A stretch of 64,000 bases of DNA from an uncultured Ruminococcus sp. (GCA_902762375.1 CACWNY010000007.1:16817-80816); one strand, 5' to 3'; counted from the first letter of the stretch, positions 52,822-61,693 are shown. A program made the numbers and translations. Notes: generated by a model from the letters alone, not told the origin.

Positions 52822-54255
52822 TCATACATTGATTTCCGCTTTATCAGTAGCAATATCACTGTATTTTTCAAGCGTAGGTTTTACCACTTCATCAAGAAAT
52901 TCCTGCGTCTGTTCGGGAGCTCTGCCGACATACTTTTCGGGTGAAATGATAGAAACCAGTTCTTCCAAAGTTACCCCGAAAGCCTCATCATTGGCAATTC
53001 TCTGTAATAAGTCGTTTTCTCCGCCTTCTGCTTTGACTACCCTTGACGCTTCCATTGAATGTACTCTTATTCTTTCGTGCAATACCTGACGGTCTGCCCC
53101 TCTTTTTACAGCGTCCATCATGATATTTTCGGTTGCCATGAATGGCAATTCTTTTCTCAATCTCTGTTCGATAACTTTTTCATAGACCACCAAACCGTCT
53201 GCAACATTGGCATACAGATTGAGAATAGCGTCTACACCTAAAAACGCTTCGGCTACACTGATACGCTTGTTGGCACTGTCGTCAAGTGTTCTTTCAAACC
53301 ACTGCGTACCTGCTGTTATGGACGGGTTGAGAATATCACACATGACATATCTTGAAAGTGAAGTAATTCTTTCGCAACGCATAGGATTACGCTTGTACGC
53401 CATTGCTGATGAACCAATCTGATTTTTTTCAAACGGTTCTTCGACTTCTTTGAGATGTTGCAAAAGTCGAATATCGTTAGAAAATTTTGATGCTGATTGG
53501 GCTATACCACTAAGCACTGACAAAAACTGAAAATCCAGCTTTCTTGAATAGGTTTGTCCTGAAACGGCAAAACAACCGTTATAACCCATTTTTTCGGCAA
53601 TTTTTCTGTCAAGTTCACGACACTTTTCATGGTCGCCCTCAAAAAGTTCCAGAAAACTTGCCTGCGTTCCCGTTGTTCCTTTAGAACCAAGCAATTTCGC
53701 TTTGGAAAGTTGATATTCTACATCTTCCAAATCCATCAGCAAATCCTGAATCCACAAGGTAGCACGCTTACCTACTGTGGTAGGTTGTGCGGGCTGAAAG
53801 TGGGTAAAACCAAGTGTCGGGAGTGATTTATATTTTTCGGCAAAATCCGACAAATGACGGATTACCGTTATTAATTTGTTACGAATGAGTTTCAGTGCCT
53901 CTGTCATGATGATAATGTCAGTATTGTCGCCGACATAACATGAAGTAGCTCCAAGATGAATAATCCCTTTTGCTTTCGGGCATTGTACACCATAGGCATA
54001 TACATGGGACATAACATCATGACGGACTAATTTTTCTCTTTCCTGTGCGACTTCATAGTTAATGCTGTCGGCATTGGCTTTGAGTTCGTCAATCTGTTCC
54101 TGTGTGACAGGCAATCCTAATTCCATTTCGGTTTCAGCAAGTGCTATCCACAATTTTCTCCATGTACGGAATTTCATATCGGGAGAAAATATATATTTCA
54201 TTTCTTTATCGCAATATCTTGAAGATAACGGTGATTCATAGGTATCTTTTACCAT
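52822..54255 (-). CDS. purB: Adenylosuccinate lyase
   Basis: A 477-residue enzyme acting at two steps of purine synthesis (SAICAR and adenylosuccinate cleavage). It starts YESPLSSRYCDKEMKYIFS and has GATSCYVGDNTDIIIM, GFTHFQPAQPTTVGKRA, the fumarase/lyase signature GSSAMAYKRNPMRCE and VGRAPEQTQEFLDEVV. It is of the longer type like the human enzyme. AGGAGG precedes the ATG. Repeats flank it on both sides. Confidence 0.97.
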   Translation of the reverse strand: MVKDTYESPLSSRYCDKEMKYIFSPDMKFRTWRKLWIALAETEMELGLPVTQEQIDELKANADSINYEVAQEREKLVRHDVMSHVYAYGVQCPKAKGIIHLGATSCYVGDNTDIIIMTEALKLIRNKLITVIRHLSDFAEKYKSLPTLGFTHFQPAQPTTVGKRATLWIQDLLMDLEDVEYQLSKAKLLGSKGTTGTQASFLELFEGDHEKCRELDRKIAEKMGYNGCFAVSGQTYSRKLDFQFLSVLSGIAQSASKFSNDIRLLQHLKEVEEPFEKNQIGSSAMAYKRNPMRCERITSLSRYVMCDILNPSITAGTQWFERTLDDSANKRISVAEAFLGVDAILNLYANVADGLVVYEKVIEQRLRKELPFMATENIMMDAVKRGADRQVLHERIRVHSMEASRVVKAEGGENDLLQRIANDEAFGVTLEELVSIISPEKYVGRAPEQTQEFLDEVVKPTLEKYSDIATDKAEINV

Positions 54256-54272
54256 AAAGACCTCCTGTTTCC

Positions 54273-54380
54273 GTTAAGGACTTTGCCCTTAACAATCCTA
54301 TCAGGGGCGTTGCCCCTGAACCCCACCACTTTTTTGAAAAAAAGTGGACAAAAAACTTTTATGGCTCACTTCGTTCGTTG
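54273..54380. repeat. Mosaic palindromic repeat, left arm plus part of the centre
   Basis: GTTAAGGAC/CCCTTAAC, CAGGGGC/GCCCCTG and CCAC/GTGG hairpins, CAAAAAACTTTTA and CACTTCGTTCG. It lies between purF and purB. Confidence 0.88.
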
Positions 54381-54441
54381 TTTCATCGCAAACGCTTATC
54401 ATTTCGAACATAGTGAAAAACTTTTAATTATGAATTGCACA

Positions 54442-55884
54442 TTAAATTTCTAAACCGCCACGCTCTTTGCCCGCCAGCATTTTATGGGTAACGGGTGCGG
54501 AATAATTGCCTGTAAAACAACCGTGACAGTAACCGTTTTTACATTTATCCATCAGCATTTCGGAAAGGTATTCTACAGGGAGAAACCCTATGGAATCTGC
54601 ACCTGCAATTTTTCCTATCTCCTCAATGGTATGATTACAGGCGATAAGCTCTTCCCTTGAGGGAATATCTATACCATAATAACATGGCCACATAAACGGC
54701 GGTGAACTTATCCTTAAATGAACTTCTTTCGCTCCTGCTTCACGCAACATCTTGACAATTCTGTCACAAGTCGTTCCTCGAACAATGGAGTCGTCTATCA
54801 TGACTACTCTCTTGCCTTTTACTGAAGTAATCAAAGGATTGAGTTTTATCCTTACACTGTTGGAACGCTCTTTCTGACTGGGCTTGATAAATGTTCGTCC
54901 GATGTAGTTATTTTTGACAATACCTTTTTCGTAAGGGATTCCTGATTGTTCGCTGTAACCGACTGCTGCGTCTATTCCTGATTCGGGTACACCGATAATC
55001 AAATCGGCTTCAACGGGAAATTCTCTTGCTAAAATTCTGCCTGCCTGCTTTCTTGCTTCATAAACGCCTATACCATCTATGATAGAATCTGTTCGGGCAA
55101 AATAAATATATTCAAAAATACAAGTTGCTTTTTTCTGTCCACAATGGTCTTTGATGGAACGCATACCATTTTTGTCCAAAACCACAATTTCTCCCGGCTC
55201 GACATCTCGTACAAATTCTGCTCCGCAAGCGTCTAATGCACAGGTTTCACTGGCAAATACATAGGTTTCATCAATTTTCCCCATAACAAGCGGTTTAAAT
55301 CCGTAAGGGTCACGGGCAGCTATCATTTTGGTAGGACTCATGACAAGCAAAGAATAGGCTCCCTCTATCTGATACATCGTCCGTCTGACCGCCTCTTCAA
55401 CAGAGTGTGTCTTTATTCTTTCTCTTGCTACAATATAAGCAATAACTTCGGAATCTATGGTTGTCTGGAAAATTGCTCCACGATGTTCCAGTTCACGCCG
55501 TAATTCTACCGCATTGGTAAGATTGCCATTATGAGCGATTGCCATGACACCTTTCTTATATCGCATAACCAACGGTTGAGAATTTTCACGCAAACTTCCT
55601 CCTGCTGTGGAATAACGGGTATGTCCTATTGCCTTTTGCCCGTTGAGTTTCTCCAGAATTTTATTGTCGAATACTTCGGAAACAAGTCCCATGTCTTTAT
55701 GAGCTTTGATTACTCCGCAATCGTTGACAGCTATTCCGCAACTTTCTTGTCCTCTGTGCTGTAAAGCAAGCAGTCCGTTGTAACAGGCATAAGACGGATT
55801 GATACTTCCGTCACCGTAAATACCAAATACGCCACACTCTTCATGAAGTTTTTCATCAAAGAATTTTTCAAATTCACTGGTCAT
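54442..55884 (-). CDS. purF: Amidophosphoribosyltransferase
   Basis: A 480-residue enzyme that starts purine synthesis by making phosphoribosylamine. The protein begins with a short propeptide, so Cys17 in HEECGVFGIYGDG would be the mature N-terminal nucleophile. VMAIAHNGNLTNA and the PRPP loop RVVMIDDSIVRGTTCDR are clear. Cysteines in ATCIFEYIY, MWPCYYGID and YCHGCFTGNY fit the Bacillus-type [4Fe-4S] enzyme. ATG at 55884 is preferred, with AGGTG 6 bases upstream. Confidence 0.97.
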   Translation of the reverse strand: MTSEFEKFFDEKLHEECGVFGIYGDGSINPSYACYNGLLALQHRGQESCGIAVNDCGVIKAHKDMGLVSEVFDNKILEKLNGQKAIGHTRYSTAGGSLRENSQPLVMRYKKGVMAIAHNGNLTNAVELRRELEHRGAIFQTTIDSEVIAYIVARERIKTHSVEEAVRRTMYQIEGAYSLLVMSPTKMIAARDPYGFKPLVMGKIDETYVFASETCALDACGAEFVRDVEPGEIVVLDKNGMRSIKDHCGQKKATCIFEYIYFARTDSIIDGIGVYEARKQAGRILAREFPVEADLIIGVPESGIDAAVGYSEQSGIPYEKGIVKNNYIGRTFIKPSQKERSNSVRIKLNPLITSVKGKRVVMIDDSIVRGTTCDRIVKMLREAGAKEVHLRISSPPFMWPCYYGIDIPSREELIACNHTIEEIGKIAGADSIGFLPVEYLSEMLMDKCKNGYCHGCFTGNYSAPVTHKMLAGKERGGLEI

Positions 55885-55918
55885 ATTTTTCACCTAATAA
55901 TGGGTTCTCAAAACAGTT

Positions 55919-56626
55919 TCAGGCAAGTCCTATGCGTTTCATTACCTCTGCGTAGGCTTCTTCTACTCCGCCCATATCTCTGCGGAAACGGTCTTTATCC
56001 AGTTTTTCCTGTGTGTTGATATCCCAGAAACGACAGGTATCAGGAGAAATTTCATCGGCAAGAATAATCTGTCCCTTATAGCGTCCGAACTCAAGTTTAA
56101 AGTCAATAAGGTCTATGTTGACACTTCTGAAAAATTCACAGAGTACTTCATTGATTTTTAATGCCATACTGCTTATAGTATCAAGTTCTTCTTTTGTGGC
56201 AAGTTCTACAGCAAGAATATGATACTCATTAACAATAGGGTCACCTAAATCATCATCTTTATAACAAAATTCCAGTACTGTTCTTTTCATCGGTGTGCCT
56301 TCGGGTAAGCCCAAACGCTTTGACAAACTGCCTGCCGCTTTGTTTCTTACGATAACTTCTAATGGAACTATCTCAACTTTTTTGACTACAGTGTCACGGT
56401 CATTGAGTTCTTCTACAAAGTGTGTCGGGATTCCTTTTTCTTCCAACATCTTGCAAAGATAGTTTGACATCTTGTTATTGACTACGCCTTTTCCTACGAT
56501 TGTTCCCTTTTTCAGTCCGTTGAATGCTGTGGCATCGTCTTTGTACGATACAATACAGTAATCAGGGTTCTCTGTTGCAAATACCTTTTTCGCTTTACCT
56601 TCATAGAGTTGATTAGTCTTTTCCAT
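55919..56626 (-). CDS. purC: SAICAR synthase
   Basis: A 235-residue enzyme joining CAIR and aspartate. It has [18 protein letters not shown] at the start, [35 protein letters not shown] and the end-domain signatures IDFKLEFGR and [20 protein letters not shown] lies before the ATG. It appears to be the first gene of the purine cluster and has its own promoter. Confidence 0.97.
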   Translation of the reverse strand: MEKTNQLYEGKAKKVFATENPDYCIVSYKDDATAFNGLKKGTIVGKGVVNNKMSNYLCKMLEEKGIPTHFVEELNDRDTVVKKVEIVPLEVIVRNKAAGSLSKRLGLPEGTPMKRTVLEFCYKDDDLGDPIVNEYHILAVELATKEELDTISSMALKINEVLCEFFRSVNIDLIDFKLEFGRYKGQIILADEISPDTCRFWDINTQEKLDKDRFRRDMGGVEEAYAEVMKRIGLA

Positions 56627-56679
56627 TTTGTCGTCCTCCTAAAAATCGCTGTGTGTGGATAATTGAAAACACATATCGT

Positions 56680-56708
56680 ATTATAACCTAAATTTCTTTT
56701 ATTGGCAA
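56680..56708 (-). promoter_or_regulatory. purC promoter
   Basis: On the minus strand TTGCCA (56703-56708), 17 bases, TATAAT (56680-56685). No guanine riboswitch fold or convincing PurR box was recognised in the short leader. Confidence 0.7.
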
Positions 56709-56763
56709 TACTTTCGCAAAAATTAAAAGAAATATATAGCAAACAACAAGGACAGTAGCTCTC

Positions 56764-57240
56764 TTAACGCATAAGTTCTTTGGCTTGTTTTCCCGAAATG
56801 TATTCAGGAGTGATTTCCACACAACATAATGCATTTAGGAATTTTTCAATTTCATGGCTGACAAAATCAGGGTTGTCATAATATTTCAATCCAAGTATTT
56901 GGGCTGAGTTAATAATTTCAGATTGTTCTGATAAAATCCTTGCCTTTCCGAAAACAATAACGCTTCTGTAATAGGTGGTGAGTTCGTTGGGAACGATGTC
57001 GTTTTTGTCAATCACACAAAACGAAACTTTATTGCAATTCTGGATAGCAGATAATTTATGTCCTGTTCTGGCACAGTGAAAATAGATTTTTTTGTTATGA
57101 TAAACATAGTTCAGCGGTACAGTATATGGATAACCATCATTTCCCAGAACGGCAAGGACACCATCTTTACCGTTCTGTAATATATTGATACATTCTTCGA
57201 TTGTAAGTTGCTGTTTAAAGCGTCGCATTTTCGGAAACAT
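56764..57240 (-). CDS. Pyridoxamine 5'-phosphate oxidase-like FMN-binding protein
   Basis: A 158-residue split-barrel flavin-binding protein of the NimA/YhhK-like group. It begins MRRFKQQLTIEECINIL and has GVLAVLGNDGYPYTVPLNYVYHNKKIYFHCARTGHKLSAI (read in parts), the usual FMN site, and VSFCVID. Relatives reduce nitroimidazoles or bind heme or flavin; the substrate here is unknown. AAAGG lies 9 bases before the ATG. It sits upstream of the purine cluster with its own unit. Confidence 0.88.
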   Translation of the reverse strand: MFPKMRRFKQQLTIEECINILQNGKDGVLAVLGNDGYPYTVPLNYVYHNKKIYFHCARTGHKLSAIQNCNKVSFCVIDKNDIVPNELTTYYRSVIVFGKARILSEQSEIINSAQILGLKYYDNPDFVSHEIEKFLNALCCVEITPEYISGKQAKELMR

Positions 57241-57261
57241 ACTATCAGACCTTTCTTTCCG

Positions 57262-57350
57262 TTAAGGGCTTTGCCCTTAACAATCCCACAAGGGGACTTG
57301 GTCCCCTTGACCCCTACAAGCCTTTAAAAAGGCTTGACCTAAATTTTACT
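57262..57350. repeat. Mosaic palindromic repeat, left arm only, CAAGCC stem variant
   Basis: TTAAGGGC/GCCCTTAA, AAGGGGAC/GTCCCCTT and CAAGCC/GGCTTG hairpins and ACCTAAATTTTA. Nearly identical in layout to the copy at 39992. It overlaps the end of the CPBP gene. Confidence 0.88.
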
Positions 57351-58211
57351 TGTTACTCTTTTTTTCAACAGGATAAACCCGAATACCAAAGCAGTAACAG
57401 ATACACATATCAATTCTATCATAAAATAACGAATATTGCCAAGTATATTTTCATTGAAATTTTCGATATTGGCTACAAACAAAGTAAAAACAACTCCTGC
57501 CACGCTATCTACCGCCATATGACAGAATGACGCCGGAATGACAGAATTGGTCTTTTGGGTAAGTACAGTAAATAAAAATCCCATAGGTATACAAAACAGA
57601 CACATGACAACAATGCCCACATAAGGATAACCGCTGTAATCTTTGCCGAAATTGTGACCGCATATAATTAATGGTGCGTGCCACAATCCCCAGATAATAC
57701 CGCTGACGATAATTGCTATTGGCTGAGAAAATAACCTCTCCAACTTTGGTGTAAGATAACCTCTCCAGCCAAATTCTTCGCCAAATCCGAAAATCACCGT
57801 AATCATACCAACACTTTCTGCGTACAGTGTCATCGTGATAAACTCCATAACATCAAATTGTTTCATCATTTCCGCTAAACTGCCTTTTGGCATAAGAAAT
57901 ATCGCTGTACTAAAAGCGTTTATCGTACTATAAATGACAGGAAAAAGCAACGCAATCACAAAATAATGAAGATTACCTTTAATTTTCATTTTGAACAGAC
58001 TGTTTTCAAATCCTTCTTTGGTGATAATACGGGTAAGAATGTGGGCAACTGTCGGACAAAGCATTGCCAAAGGTGTCAGTACAGCATACCAGCCGTTTTC
58101 TGTTGTCAGACCAAAACAGGCAATATAAATACCAGCCATAATAAAAGGTATACCAAATGAAATCAAAAGGTAAATCAGAATACGCTTTTTGATTTCCGAC
58201 TTATTTGTCAT
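57339..58211 (-). CDS. CPBP-family intramembrane metalloprotease
   Basis: A 290-residue protein with about eight membrane helices and the CPBP (Abi) motifs FGFGEEFGWRGYLTPKL (Glu-Glu-x3-Arg), GIIWGLWHAPLII (His) and a later SFCHMAVDS (His). Related to Rce1 prenyl proteases; in bacteria often linked with peptide export or immunity. ATG 58211 lies inside the end of the preceding permease gene. It is the last gene of the GntR-controlled ABC operon and may act with that transporter. Confidence 0.88.
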   Translation of the reverse strand: MTNKSEIKKRILIYLLISFGIPFIMAGIYIACFGLTTENGWYAVLTPLAMLCPTVAHILTRIITKEGFENSLFKMKIKGNLHYFVIALLFPVIYSTINAFSTAIFLMPKGSLAEMMKQFDVMEFITMTLYAESVGMITVIFGFGEEFGWRGYLTPKLERLFSQPIAIIVSGIIWGLWHAPLIICGHNFGKDYSGYPYVGIVVMCLFCIPMGFLFTVLTQKTNSVIPASFCHMAVDSVAGVVFTLFVANIENFNENILGNIRYFMIELICVSVTALVFGFILLKKRVTSKI

Positions 58212-58917
58212 AGTATGCACCGCCTTTCAGATAAAAACAACACGATATTCTGTAAGAAAGATAATACAGTATCAAACACAATACAGGTGTCAAACGCAAA
58301 GTATAAATAAAACCGTCTTTTTGTGCCAGTTCTTTCATAAAATTCAGAAAACTGTCCAACGAACCGAAAATACTTAAATCTCCAAACAATAAATATATAG
58401 TAACCCCAAATGTCAGCAAAGCTATACACACCATACGGAATATATTGCCGTATTTACTGCCGAAACGCACTAAAAATGGAGATTCAAATGCTCTGACGAA
58501 AATCTGCAAAGAAAAAAAACTGATGACAATAAGGCTATACAACGCAATATCCTTGTTGGCGATTGCCCCTGCAATATACACTACTATCAACAAAATATTT
58601 ACTGCTATTCCTGCTATACCTATATTGAAAATATATTTTGAAGCTATCTGTTTATGTACACCATCAGGTGTGGAAACAATAAAATTCTGCCATTTTGTCA
58701 TTTCGTCATTGGCAAATGTTCCCTGTTCCAACATACCTGACAACAGCATAACCATAGTGATACACAATACCGTAGATAAACCAAATTGTGCATCAGACAT
58801 ATTCGCAGTGGTAATTGGTATTATTATACCTACTGTCAGACAAAGCAATAAAAATGGTGTAAACATCAATAACTGTTTTCTTTGGGTTATCATTTCTTTA
58901 TATAATAAGCCGAACAT
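58201..58917 (-). CDS. ABC-2 type transporter permease
   Basis: A 238-residue membrane protein with about six helices and the ABC-2 permease layout (MFGLLYKEMITQRKQLLMF start, TFANDEMTKWQNFIVSTPDG after helix 2). Its start shares one base with the stop of the other permease. Together they form the membrane part of a drug, peptide or lipid exporter with the ATPase encoded upstream. Confidence 0.85.
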   Translation of the reverse strand: MFGLLYKEMITQRKQLLMFTPFLLLCLTVGIIIPITTANMSDAQFGLSTVLCITMVMLLSGMLEQGTFANDEMTKWQNFIVSTPDGVHKQIASKYIFNIGIAGIAVNILLIVVYIAGAIANKDIALYSLIVISFFSLQIFVRAFESPFLVRFGSKYGNIFRMVCIALLTFGVTIYLLFGDLSIFGSLDSFLNFMKELAQKDGFIYTLRLTPVLCLILYYLSYRISCCFYLKGGAYYDK

Positions 58918-59660
58918 CAGTTTTCCCTCCTTTGCATTGCTCTGACACTCACCAAAAAGCCCACAACCGCTACGATGATTATTCCTACAAAAACGATAAA
59001 CAACAAATACGGTTTAATCTGTGTAAAAAGTTCAATCGGCAACAAATCTCCGACAGTAGCTTCGTCTGTTATACCAAGTTTTTTCATTTTGTTCATCATA
59101 TACGGCACTATAGCAATACCCAAAATGCCTATTACACCTATTTCTAAAAGTGTGACAGACTGTTTGTTTTTCAGGATAAACCGTAAAGTCATATCGAAAA
59201 AAGCACCCATCAGCACTATACCACATATCACAGTTACATTTTTGAAAAGATTTCTATACATCATATCTCCTGATAAGATGTTAAGTATCACAACATAGCC
59301 TAAATCTATCAAATAGGCTACAATCACTGTAATAAAGCGGAAACAGAATTTTTCGGCAACAATCCGCTTGTCTGTAACTGCGGTCGTCTGACAGAAACGC
59401 AACCACCCTGTATTTTTATCCGCAAAAATAATTTCTCCCTCCGCACTGGAAGTCAGCGGAAAAATCAGACACATCAAATAACGGATTAGCGGAAAATCAT
59501 TCTGCATTGTTGCCAGCGTTTCGGAATCGTGAGCAATATTGCCGTACAGCATACTCATTCGGATTAAAATACTCACCAACGCAAACATACCGCAATACAG
59601 AAAACCCATTACATAAAATTTTCGGGTAATACGATAATCGTTGTAAAGCAATCCTTTCAT
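58917..59660 (-). CDS. ABC-2 type transporter permease
   Basis: A 247-residue membrane protein with about six helices (MKGLLYNDYRITRKFYVMGF start, SSAEGEIIFADKNTGWLRFCQTTAVT after helix 2), a sister of the next permease. ATG at 59660 follows AAAGGAG by about 10 bases; this places it one base after the ATPase stop. Confidence 0.85.
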   Translation of the reverse strand: MKGLLYNDYRITRKFYVMGFLYCGMFALVSILIRMSMLYGNIAHDSETLATMQNDFPLIRYLMCLIFPLTSSAEGEIIFADKNTGWLRFCQTTAVTDKRIVAEKFCFRFITVIVAYLIDLGYVVILNILSGDMMYRNLFKNVTVICGIVLMGAFFDMTLRFILKNKQSVTLLEIGVIGILGIAIVPYMMNKMKKLGITDEATVGDLLPIELFTQIKPYLLFIVFVGIIIVAVVGFLVSVRAMQRREN

Positions 59661-59661
59661 T

Positions 59662-60540
59662 TTATGTCCACTCCTTTTTTTGGCGATGTACATAGAAAAG
59701 CATAATTTCTTCCAAAGTGGTGTTGTCGATTATCAGACCGCTGTATTTTCTTTGACAACTTTTCTTGTCATTTATCATAACTTCCGCCCCGAAATCCGTT
59801 AGTCTTGCACTGATAATGTCATCAGGGTCAATATCGTTGTATTCTGCTTTTCGACACTTGATTACTCCATGATTTTCGACCGTTTCATCTTTGTTACCGC
59901 TGAGTAAAATTCTGCCTTTGTCGATAAAAGTAACATTGTCGGCAATTTTTTCCAAGTCCGTTGTGATATGTGAGGAAAGTAAAATACTGTTTTCTTCGTC
60001 CTGCAAGTACTCCAGAAAAATATCCAGTATTTCATTTCTCACAACAGGGTCAAGACCTGTTGTTGCTTCGTCCATAATCAGCAGTTTTGCTTTATGCGAA
60101 AGTGCTACCGCTATCTGTAATTTCATCTTCATTCCTTTGGAAAACTCTCGGAATTTCTTTTTCTGCGGTAAGGAAAATCTGTCAAGATAATCAAAGTAAG
60201 TCTTTTTATCCCACTCTTTGAAAATATCTGCCATTACTACCGAAAGCTGTCGGGCATTGAGTACTTCGTGAAACGGCAATTCGTCAAACACTGCAGAAAT
60301 CTGTTCTTTGATTTTGTATTCGTGTTGGCTGTTGTCCATACCTAACATCTTGATTGTTCCACTGTCTTTGGTTATCAGATTGAGTAACAGTTTTATGGTT
60401 GTTGTCTTTCCTGCACCGTTCTGTCCGATAAATCCCATGATACTGCCTTTCGGTACACTGAAACTTACATTATCCAGTGTAAATCCGTCATATTTTCTTG
60501 TCAGTCCGTTAATTTCAATCGCATTCTGATAATTGCTCAT
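59662..60540 (-). CDS. ABC transporter ATP-binding protein
   Basis: A 292-residue ATPase of the YtrB/CcmA group. Walker A is GFIGQNGAGKTTTIKLLL, the Q-loop ISAVFDELPFHEVL, the signature KFREFSKGMKMKLQIAVALS and Walker B LLIMDEATTGLDPVV. A C-terminal extension of about 70 residues follows. It starts two bases after the gntR stop. GntR, ATPase and two permeases in this order resemble the ytr operon of Bacillus, induced by cell-wall antibiotics; such induction here is an inference. Confidence 0.9.
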   Translation of the reverse strand: MSNYQNAIEINGLTRKYDGFTLDNVSFSVPKGSIMGFIGQNGAGKTTTIKLLLNLITKDSGTIKMLGMDNSQHEYKIKEQISAVFDELPFHEVLNARQLSVVMADIFKEWDKKTYFDYLDRFSLPQKKKFREFSKGMKMKLQIAVALSHKAKLLIMDEATTGLDPVVRNEILDIFLEYLQDEENSILLSSHITTDLEKIADNVTFIDKGRILLSGNKDETVENHGVIKCRKAEYNDIDPDDIISARLTDFGAEVMINDKKSCQRKYSGLIIDNTTLEEIMLFYVHRQKKEWT

Positions 60541-60542
60541 GA

Positions 60543-60917
60543 TTATTCCTCCTCATAAATCAGTTTTAACAAGTCTATAAGTTCCTTTTGTGTAATGCCG
60601 TACTGTTTCGCTTTTTCTGTGGCTTGTGTAAGATGCTCTTCTATAACTTTCAAACCTTCTTCTCTTATTAATTCCTTATCTTGTTTGGCTACAAAACTTC
60701 CCTTTCCCGTAAAAGACTGGATAAAACCGTCACGCTCTAAATCTTCATATGCCCTCTTTGTCGTGATAATACTGATACGCAACTGCTTTGCCAGATTTCT
60801 CATAGACGGCAAGGCTTCTCCCTCTTTTAATGTGCCGTTCATAATCATTTCTTTTATCTGTAAGGTAATCTGTTCGTAAATCGGTTTCCCCGAAGAATTG
60901 CTGATGATAATATCCAT
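60543..60917 (-). CDS. GntR-family regulator, YtrA type
   Basis: A 124-residue regulator. Residues 8-73 are a winged helix (KPIYEQITLQIKEMIMNGTLKEGEALPSMRNLAKQLRISIITTKRAYEDLERDGFIQ, read in parts), followed by a short C-terminal helical dimer part instead of a ligand domain, as in YtrA. It heads the ABC operon and probably represses it. AAAGGAATGAG lies before the ATG at 60917. Confidence 0.93.
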   Translation of the reverse strand: MDIIISNSSGKPIYEQITLQIKEMIMNGTLKEGEALPSMRNLAKQLRISIITTKRAYEDLERDGFIQSFTGKGSFVAKQDKELIREEGLKVIEEHLTQATEKAKQYGITQKELIDLLKLIYEEE

Positions 60918-60947
60918 TTACTCATTCCTTTTAAATTATATATATTC

Positions 60948-60976
60948 ATTATATACATTATATATTTTAATGTCAA
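60948..60976 (-). promoter_or_regulatory. Consensus promoter of the gntR-ABC operon
   Basis: TTGACA (60971-60976), 17 bases, TATAAT (60948-60953) on the minus strand. Two TATATAATG-like direct repeats cover the spacer and -10 region and could be the regulator site. Confidence 0.8.
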
Positions 60977-61013
60977 TACCAAAATCAAAAAAACTTATTC
61001 CATTTTATATAAC

Positions 61014-61042
61014 TGTAATACATTACAATTAAACAGTATAAT
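61014..61042 (+). promoter_or_regulatory. Promoter of the XRE gene with a palindrome at -35
   Basis: The perfect palindrome TGTAAT-AC-ATTACA (61014-61027) overlaps the -35 position, 17 bases from TATAAT (61037-61042). This layout suggests autorepression by the XRE protein. Confidence 0.55.
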
Positions 61043-61088
61043 ACCGTTTATTTTAAGGTTAAAATAGATACATAAGCGAGGTATCTTT

Positions 61089-61397
61089 ATGGAAACAACT
61101 GAGAAAATCAAACAGCTATTAGAACAAAAAGGGTGGTCAGCCTATCGTCTGGCAAAAGAAAGTAAGTTATCTGAATCTACAATAGCCAATATCATTAAAC
61201 GCAATACTGTACCGTCAGTAACCACTTTAGAATCAATTTGCAAAGGTCTGCATATTACTATGTCGCAATTTTTTGCGGACGGCGATTTAATCGAAGTAAC
61301 TGAAAATACCAAAGAATTAATTGCGTGCTGGAATACATTATCTGAAGAACAACGGAAAATCATTTTACTTCTTTTAAAAAATATGAATAAAAAATAA
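61089..61397 (+). CDS. XRE-family transcriptional regulator
   Basis: A 102-residue protein with an N-terminal helix-turn-helix (residues 5-62: KIKQLLEQKGWSAYRLAKESKLSESTIANIIKRNTVPSVTTLESICKGL, read in parts) and a short C-terminal helix (EEQRKIILLLLKNM) for dimerisation. GAGGTATC lies upstream of the ATG. It has its own promoter and a strong terminator, so it is a single-gene unit; targets are unknown. Confidence 0.9.
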   Translation: METTEKIKQLLEQKGWSAYRLAKESKLSESTIANIIKRNTVPSVTTLESICKGLHITMSQFFADGDLIEVTENTKELIACWNTLSEEQRKIILLLLKNMNKK

Positions 61398-61414
61398 CAA
61401 GACATTTCAATTAA

Positions 61415-61467
61415 AATAGTAAAATCCCTTTTCAAAGTTTTGCACTCTGAAAAGGGATTTTACTATT
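61415..61467 (+). terminator. Terminator of the XRE gene
   Basis: Perfect 20-bp arms (61415-61434 and 61448-61467; core AAAATCCCTTTTC / GAAAAGGGATTTT) with a 13-base loop. It could act on both strands. Confidence 0.85.
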
Positions 61468-61502
61468 CAGAAAACAGGAAAAATCTGAACAAAGTAAACC
61501 AA

Positions 61503-61589
61503 AAAAAGTTTTTGTCCACTTTTTTCAAAAAGTGGCGGTTTCCAAAGGCGGAGCCTTTGGTGGGATTGTTAAGGGCAACGCCCTTAACC
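61503..61589. repeat. Mosaic palindromic repeat, right arm only
   Basis: AAAGTTTTTGTCCAC, CCAC/GTGG hairpin, CCAAAGGC/GCCTTTGG hairpin and TTAAGGGC/GCCCTTAA. It lies upstream of the hydrolase gene. Confidence 0.88.
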
Positions 61590-61693
61590 TGCATTTTACC
61601 GCTGATTTTTGCATTTTACTGCCATGTATATTGCATTGCTTTTCCTTTTGCGGTATACTGTATTCATCAAATTCAGAAAGGTTGTTGGATTAT

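Noticed and set aside
56640..56763. Guanine or other purine riboswitch, or PurR box, before purC
   Set aside because: The leader is under 60 bases with no matching fold, and only a weak likeness to the PurR box was seen.
9265..61589. Repeat copies as a CRISPR array
   Set aside because: Copies are dispersed singly between genes, long and palindromic, with no regular spacers or cas genes.
61532..61693. 54-residue N-terminal extension of the alpha/beta hydrolase
   Set aside because: The first part is repeat DNA and there is no ribosome site at the earlier ATG.
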